Below are positions 61,007 to 64,000 of a DNA stretch of 64,000 nt, one piece after another (within the stretch, counting starts at the first letter, position 1; the number at the start of each line of letters is the position of its first letter). This stretch comes from an uncultured Collinsella sp. GTDB taxonomy: Bacteria; Actinomycetota; Coriobacteriia; Coriobacteriales; Coriobacteriaceae. The notes below the pieces were generated by a model. The model did not search any database, was not told the DNA's origin, and saw only the letters and a program-made list of their open reading frames with translations. The translations under genes were made by a program, and so were the position numbers. Location: the NCBI GenBank assembly GCA_900541025.1, contig UQIL01000003.1, positions 1-64,000 on the forward strand, read 5' to 3'.

Positions 61007-62290
61007 CTAGCACTGCTCGAGTGCCTGCTCAAGGTCGGCAATCAAATCGGCCGTATCCTCAAGGCCGCACGACAGGCGCACCATATCGGCGGAGATGCCG
61101 CAGGCGATGAGCTCCTCGTCGTTCATCTGGCGATGGGTGGCGTTTGCCGGGTGCAGGCAGCAGGTGCGGGCATCGGCCACGTGCGTGGCAATCTGGGCGA
61201 GCTTAAGACTCTTCATAAAGGTCTCGGCCGCCGCACGACCACCGGTAAAGCCAAAGCTCACGACGCCGCAGGTACCGTTGGGCATGTACTTCTGAGCCAT
61301 GTCGTAGTACTTGTCGCCCTCTAGGCCCGGATAGCTCACGAAGCGCACTTTGGGGTGGCCCTGCAGGAACTTGGCGACCGCCAGACCGTTCTCGCAATGG
61401 CGCGGCATACGCACGTGCAGGCTCTCGAGCGAGCTGTTCAGGAAGAACGCCGCCTGCGGGTTCTGCATGGGGCCGAGGTCGCGCATGAGCTGCGCGGTAG
61501 CCTTGGTAATAAAGGCGCCCTCGCGGCCGAACTTCTCGGCATAGGTCACGCCGTGGTAGCTCTCGTCGGGCGTGGTGAGACCCGGGAACTTGTCCGCATG
61601 GGCCATCCAGTCAAACTGACCGTGATCAACGATCACGCCGCCCAGGTAGGCCGCGTGACCATCCATGTACTTGGTGGTGGAATGCGTGACGATGTCGGCG
61701 CCCCACTCAAAGGGACGGCACATCACGGGCGTCGGGAAGGTGTTGTCGACCATCAGCGGCACGCCGTGGTCGTGCGCGGCCTTGGCAAAGCGCTCAATAT
61801 CGAGCACGGCAAGCGCGGGGTTAGCGATGGTCTCGCCAAAGACGAGCTTGGTGTTGGGCTGGAAAGCGGCCTCCAGCTCCTCATCGGTGCAGTCGGGTGC
61901 GACGAACGTGCAGGTCAGGCCCATGCGGCCCATAGTGTGAGCCAGCAGGTTGTAGGTGCCGCCGTAGATGGCAGAGCACGCAACCACGTGATCACCGGCA
62001 CCGGCGACGTTAAAGATGGCGAGGAAGTTCGCAGCCATGCCCGAGCTCGTGAGCATCGCGGCGGTGCCGCCCTCCATCTCGCAGATCTTGGCAGCAACCA
62101 GATCGCACGTGGGGTTCTGCAGGCGGCTGTAGAAGTAACCGGACTCCTCCAGGTCAAACAGCTTGCCCATATGCTCGGACGTATCATACTTCCACGTGGT
62201 GGACTGGTAGATAGGCACCTGGCGCGGCTCCGCGTCACCCGGGCGGTAGCCGCCCTGAACACATGTGGTACCGATAGTCTGCTCGCTCAT
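61007..62290 (-). CDS. O-acetylhomoserine sulfhydrylase-type PLP enzyme (Cys/Met metabolism family)
   Basis: A 427-residue Cys_Met_Meta_PP enzyme. Motifs: YSRLQNPTCDLVAAKICEMEGG, the phosphate-binding MLTSSGMAANF, and the PLP lysine in VTHSTTKYMDGH. Length and the TYNLLAHTM region fit MetY (homocysteine from O-acetylhomoserine and sulfide), but methionine gamma-lyases are close. ATG 62290 follows AAGGGAGCAAGAT. Single gene with its own terminator, divergent from the small protein at 62521. Confidence 0.85.
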   Translation of the reverse strand: MSEQTIGTTCVQGGYRPGDAEPRQVPIYQSTTWKYDTSEHMGKLFDLEESGYFYSRLQNPTCDLVAAKICEMEGGTAAMLTSSGMAANFLAIFNVAGAGDHVVACSAIYGGTYNLLAHTMGRMGLTCTFVAPDCTDEELEAAFQPNTKLVFGETIANPALAVLDIERFAKAAHDHGVPLMVDNTFPTPVMCRPFEWGADIVTHSTTKYMDGHAAYLGGVIVDHGQFDWMAHADKFPGLTTPDESYHGVTYAEKFGREGAFITKATAQLMRDLGPMQNPQAAFFLNSSLESLHVRMPRHCENGLAVAKFLQGHPKVRFVSYPGLEGDKYYDMAQKYMPNGTCGVVSFGFTGGRAAAETFMKSLKLAQIATHVADARTCCLHPANATHRQMNDEELIACGISADMVRLSCGLEDTADLIADLEQALEQC

Positions 62291-62520
62291 ATCTTGCTCC
62301 CTTGCCTGGGTTTTAGTTTTATTCGGTTCACGATACCGCTACCCTGCACCCCTCTCAACCCATCCCAAAGGTAGGTTATGGGACTAATTAATCAAGGGTT
62401 TTATCTCAAGCCTTGGGCATTTGCTCGATAGATAAAAATGAGGCATACATGAAGCTCTCGATGATTACATGCACCGTCACGGGTACCATAGGCGAGTACA
62501 CCGTAACCAAGGAGACAACG

Positions 62521-62967
62521 ATGAAGCAAATCGATACGGCCCAGCTCGACATCAACGCCTGTCAGGCTCAGGCTGCCGAATACCACGCCCGCGGCTTTAA
62601 CTGCGCCCAAGCCGTCGCCTGCACCCTCGCGCCTGCCGTCGGACTCGACCCCCAGATCGCCTTTACCCTCACCGAGGGCTTTGGTGCCGGCATGGGCGGC
62701 ATGACCGAAACCTGCGGCGCCATCTCGGGCGCCGTGGCCATCATGGGCTTCGTGATGAGCGACGGCATGGAAAACCCCAAGACCAAGGGCCAGACCTACA
62801 AGCTGTCGCGCGAAATCGCCAAGCGTTTTGGCGAGAAGAACACGACGACCGTCTGCGGCACGCTCAAGGGCATCGGATCGGACAAGGGTCCGCTTCGCAG
62901 CTGCCCCGGCTGCATCGACGATGCCGTCGAAATCGCCTGTGATGTACTAAAGCAGCTCGCCGAGTAA
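62521..62967 (+). CDS. C_GCAxxG_C_C family protein
   Basis: A 148-residue protein of the C_GCAxxG_C_C family (often annotated as redox-active or tied to electron transfer). The conserved cysteines are FNCAQAVACTL, the TETCGAISGAV motif that matches C-G-A-x-x-G, then VCGTL, SCPGC. It is presumed to bind a metal or cluster; no function is established. ATG 62521 has AAGGAGACAACG upstream. A bidirectional hairpin follows. Confidence 0.85.
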   Translation: MKQIDTAQLDINACQAQAAEYHARGFNCAQAVACTLAPAVGLDPQIAFTLTEGFGAGMGGMTETCGAISGAVAIMGFVMSDGMENPKTKGQTYKLSREIAKRFGEKNTTTVCGTLKGIGSDKGPLRSCPGCIDDAVEIACDVLKQLAE

Positions 62968-62980
62968 ACGGCAGCACAGA

Positions 62981-63030
62981 AAAACGACGGCCGGCGCGCT
63001 TGGGATCCATCCAAAAGCACGCCGGCCGTC
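62981..63030 (-). terminator. bidirectional hairpin terminator
   Basis: GACGGCCGGCG (62986-62996) pairs with CGCCGGCCGTC (63020-63030). On the minus strand TTTTTC follows, so it ends the YigZ-like gene; it could also stop the converging plus-strand transcript. Confidence 0.75.
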
Positions 63031-63034
63031 GCCG

Positions 63035-63673
63035 TTAGAACTCGGCAAATACGGGAGCACCGACCTCGATCTCCTCGCGCCCCGCCATAAGCTCGCGCAT
63101 CCTGGCGCAAAAAGACTCCTGCTCCCCCGCCTTAAACACCAAGTGAAGTGTCACGGCATCCGCGTAATCGGTATCCGAAACCTTGGCACCCGAATCCTGC
63201 GCCAAGCGAAGCACCTGCTCGTACTGCGGATAGGCCACATGCACGTCAACAGGCACGACGCTCGTCATCTCGACGATCTGCCCGGCCTCCCGAGCCGCGG
63301 CCACCGCCGCTTGCGTCGCCGCGGTATAGGCGCGTACCAAGCCACCAGGCCCCAACAGCGTGCCACCAAAATAGCGCGTCACTACGCAGCAAACATTTTT
63401 GAGCCCCGCGCCGCGCAACACCTCGAGCGTCGGCATACCGCTCGTGCGGCTCGGCTCACCGTCATCGCTTTGACGCTCGCGTCCATCGACCAAAATCCAC
63501 GCGGGAACATTGTGTCGAGCGTCGTAATGACGTTTGCGAACGGTCTCGATAAAGGCATTCGCCTCATCCTCGGACTCAATATGGACCAGCTGGGCAATAA
63601 ACCGGCTCTTGCGGTCCACAAATTCGCCCGAAACCTCAATATTCGATTGCAGAGTAAAATAGCTGTCCAACAA
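63035..63673 (-). CDS. YigZ/IMPACT family protein
   Basis: A 212-residue UPF0029 protein: FVDRKSRFIAQLVHIESEDEA, the signature QSDDGEPSRTSGMPTLEVLRG and VTRYFGGTLLGPGGLVRAYT, with a C-terminal ferredoxin-like UPF0029_C domain. Related proteins affect translation control or proline peptidase activity; no clear enzymatic role here. The start is TTG at 63673 (a second TTG follows), with GAGGGG five bases upstream. Confidence 0.88.
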   Translation of the reverse strand: MLDSYFTLQSNIEVSGEFVDRKSRFIAQLVHIESEDEANAFIETVRKRHYDARHNVPAWILVDGRERQSDDGEPSRTSGMPTLEVLRGAGLKNVCCVVTRYFGGTLLGPGGLVRAYTAATQAAVAAAREAGQIVEMTSVVPVDVHVAYPQYEQVLRLAQDSGAKVSDTDYADAVTLHLVFKAGEQESFCARMRELMAGREEIEVGAPVFAEF

Positions 63674-63788
63674 AGCCCCTCAACAAAATAAAGCGCAGCA
63701 ACAAACAGCCTCAATAATACGGCAAAGACAGCACCGTTGACCTCGCCAACAAGAACGGAAACGCCAATGATACCGTCACCAACAGCGA

Positions 63789-63887
63789 GAACCCGTCAGC
63801 GCGAGCAATGTGCCTTGAAAGACAAGGGCATTGACCTTATGGTCATGCCCGAAGGCTTGAAAGGCAGATTGCCGCGCTGACGGGTTC
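63789..63887. repeat. nested palindrome ~100 bp, downstream of rnpB
   Basis: Outer arms AACCCGTCAGCGCG (63790-63803) and CGCGCTGACGGGTT (63873-63886), a second layer GCAAT.TGCCTT/AAGGCA.ATTGC, and a core hairpin GGGCA-TGACC/GGTCA-TGCCC around TTAT. Same architecture as the elements flanking valS. 63674-63788 shows nothing recognised. Confidence 0.75.
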
Positions 63888-63903
63888 GCAGCGTCAACAA
63901 AGT

Positions 63904-64000
63904 GCTGAGTGGGCCGATAAGCCGGGTTCTGTCGTGAACGGTCATTTATCTTGTCTGCACGTTACCGTGCAGTTCCACGCACGCTACCCGAACGCGGACC
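63904..64000 (-). ncRNA. rnpB: RNase P RNA (M1 RNA), 3' part
   Basis: Read on the minus strand, the last bases include the conserved 3' region ACAGAACCCGGCTTATCGGCCC ACT-type ending of bacterial type A RNase P RNA (here split by the quote limit: GAACCCGGCTTATCGG then CCCACT) and upstream GGTCCGCGTTCGGG-like sequence. The 5' part lies beyond the right edge of the window. Confidence 0.85.

Overview
The window looks like chromosome from a high-GC gut actinobacterium of the class Coriobacteriia, most likely Collinsella or a close relative. This is inferred from gene content, high GC, short Shine-Dalgarno-led operons and fermentative, molybdenum- and selenium-dependent metabolism; no database was searched. 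Nearly all genes lie on the minus strand.

Layout. 1-541 is the 3' part of an IS110-type transposase cut by the window edge. 712-10182 is housekeeping: an M24 peptidase, folC, valS, clpX, clpP, tig and tRNA-Leu. 10323-14068 is a two-gene molybdenum hydroxylase (a fused [2Fe-2S]/Moco subunit plus an FAD subunit), followed by gdhA. 15906-20772 holds selenocysteine and molybdenum cofactor genes: a Cys-rich DUF3343 protein, mobA, tRNA-Sec (selC), selB and selA. 20849-22966 is a molybdopterin oxidoreductase. 23090-38499 is one long minus-strand operon for a Hyf-type formate hydrogenlyase: ferredoxin, selenocysteine FdhF, hyfA-I-like subunits, hycH, hycI and a formate channel. 38927-39719 is a toxin-antitoxin pair; 39905-40906 is a lone nuclease-like gene; then come tRNA-Pro, tRNA-Gly and brnQ. 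42922-49658 is a second selenium operon: two double-cubane/2-hydroxyacyl-CoA dehydratase-like proteins and their ATPase, then selD (itself a selenoprotein), yedF, DUF3343 and a cysteine desulfurase-like gene. 50088-55591 carries modABC, mogA and moeA. 55803-63673 has a CLC antiporter, a lipid kinase, a release-factor-like protein, xpt, an MFS exporter, a PLP sulfhydrylase, a small C_GCAxxG_C_C protein and a YigZ protein. The 3' end of RNase P RNA is at the right edge.

How it works together. Mo is imported by ModABC and built into Moco by MogA/MoeA/MobA. Selenide is activated by SelD and routed to tRNA-Sec (SelA, SelB, SelC) and, by inference, to a labile selenium cofactor of the Mo hydroxylase (YedF, DUF3343, Csd). 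The main consumer is the formate hydrogenlyase, which oxidises formate to CO2 and H2 through a selenocysteine FdhF and a membrane [NiFe] hydrogenase. Two in-frame UGA codons (fdhF codon 140, selD codon 17) would be misread as stops by a standard gene caller.

Non-coding structure is unusually rich: six dispersed copies of one long palindrome, three nested ~100-bp palindromes, a related compact palindrome, and two copies of an intercistronic hairpin within the double-cubane operon.
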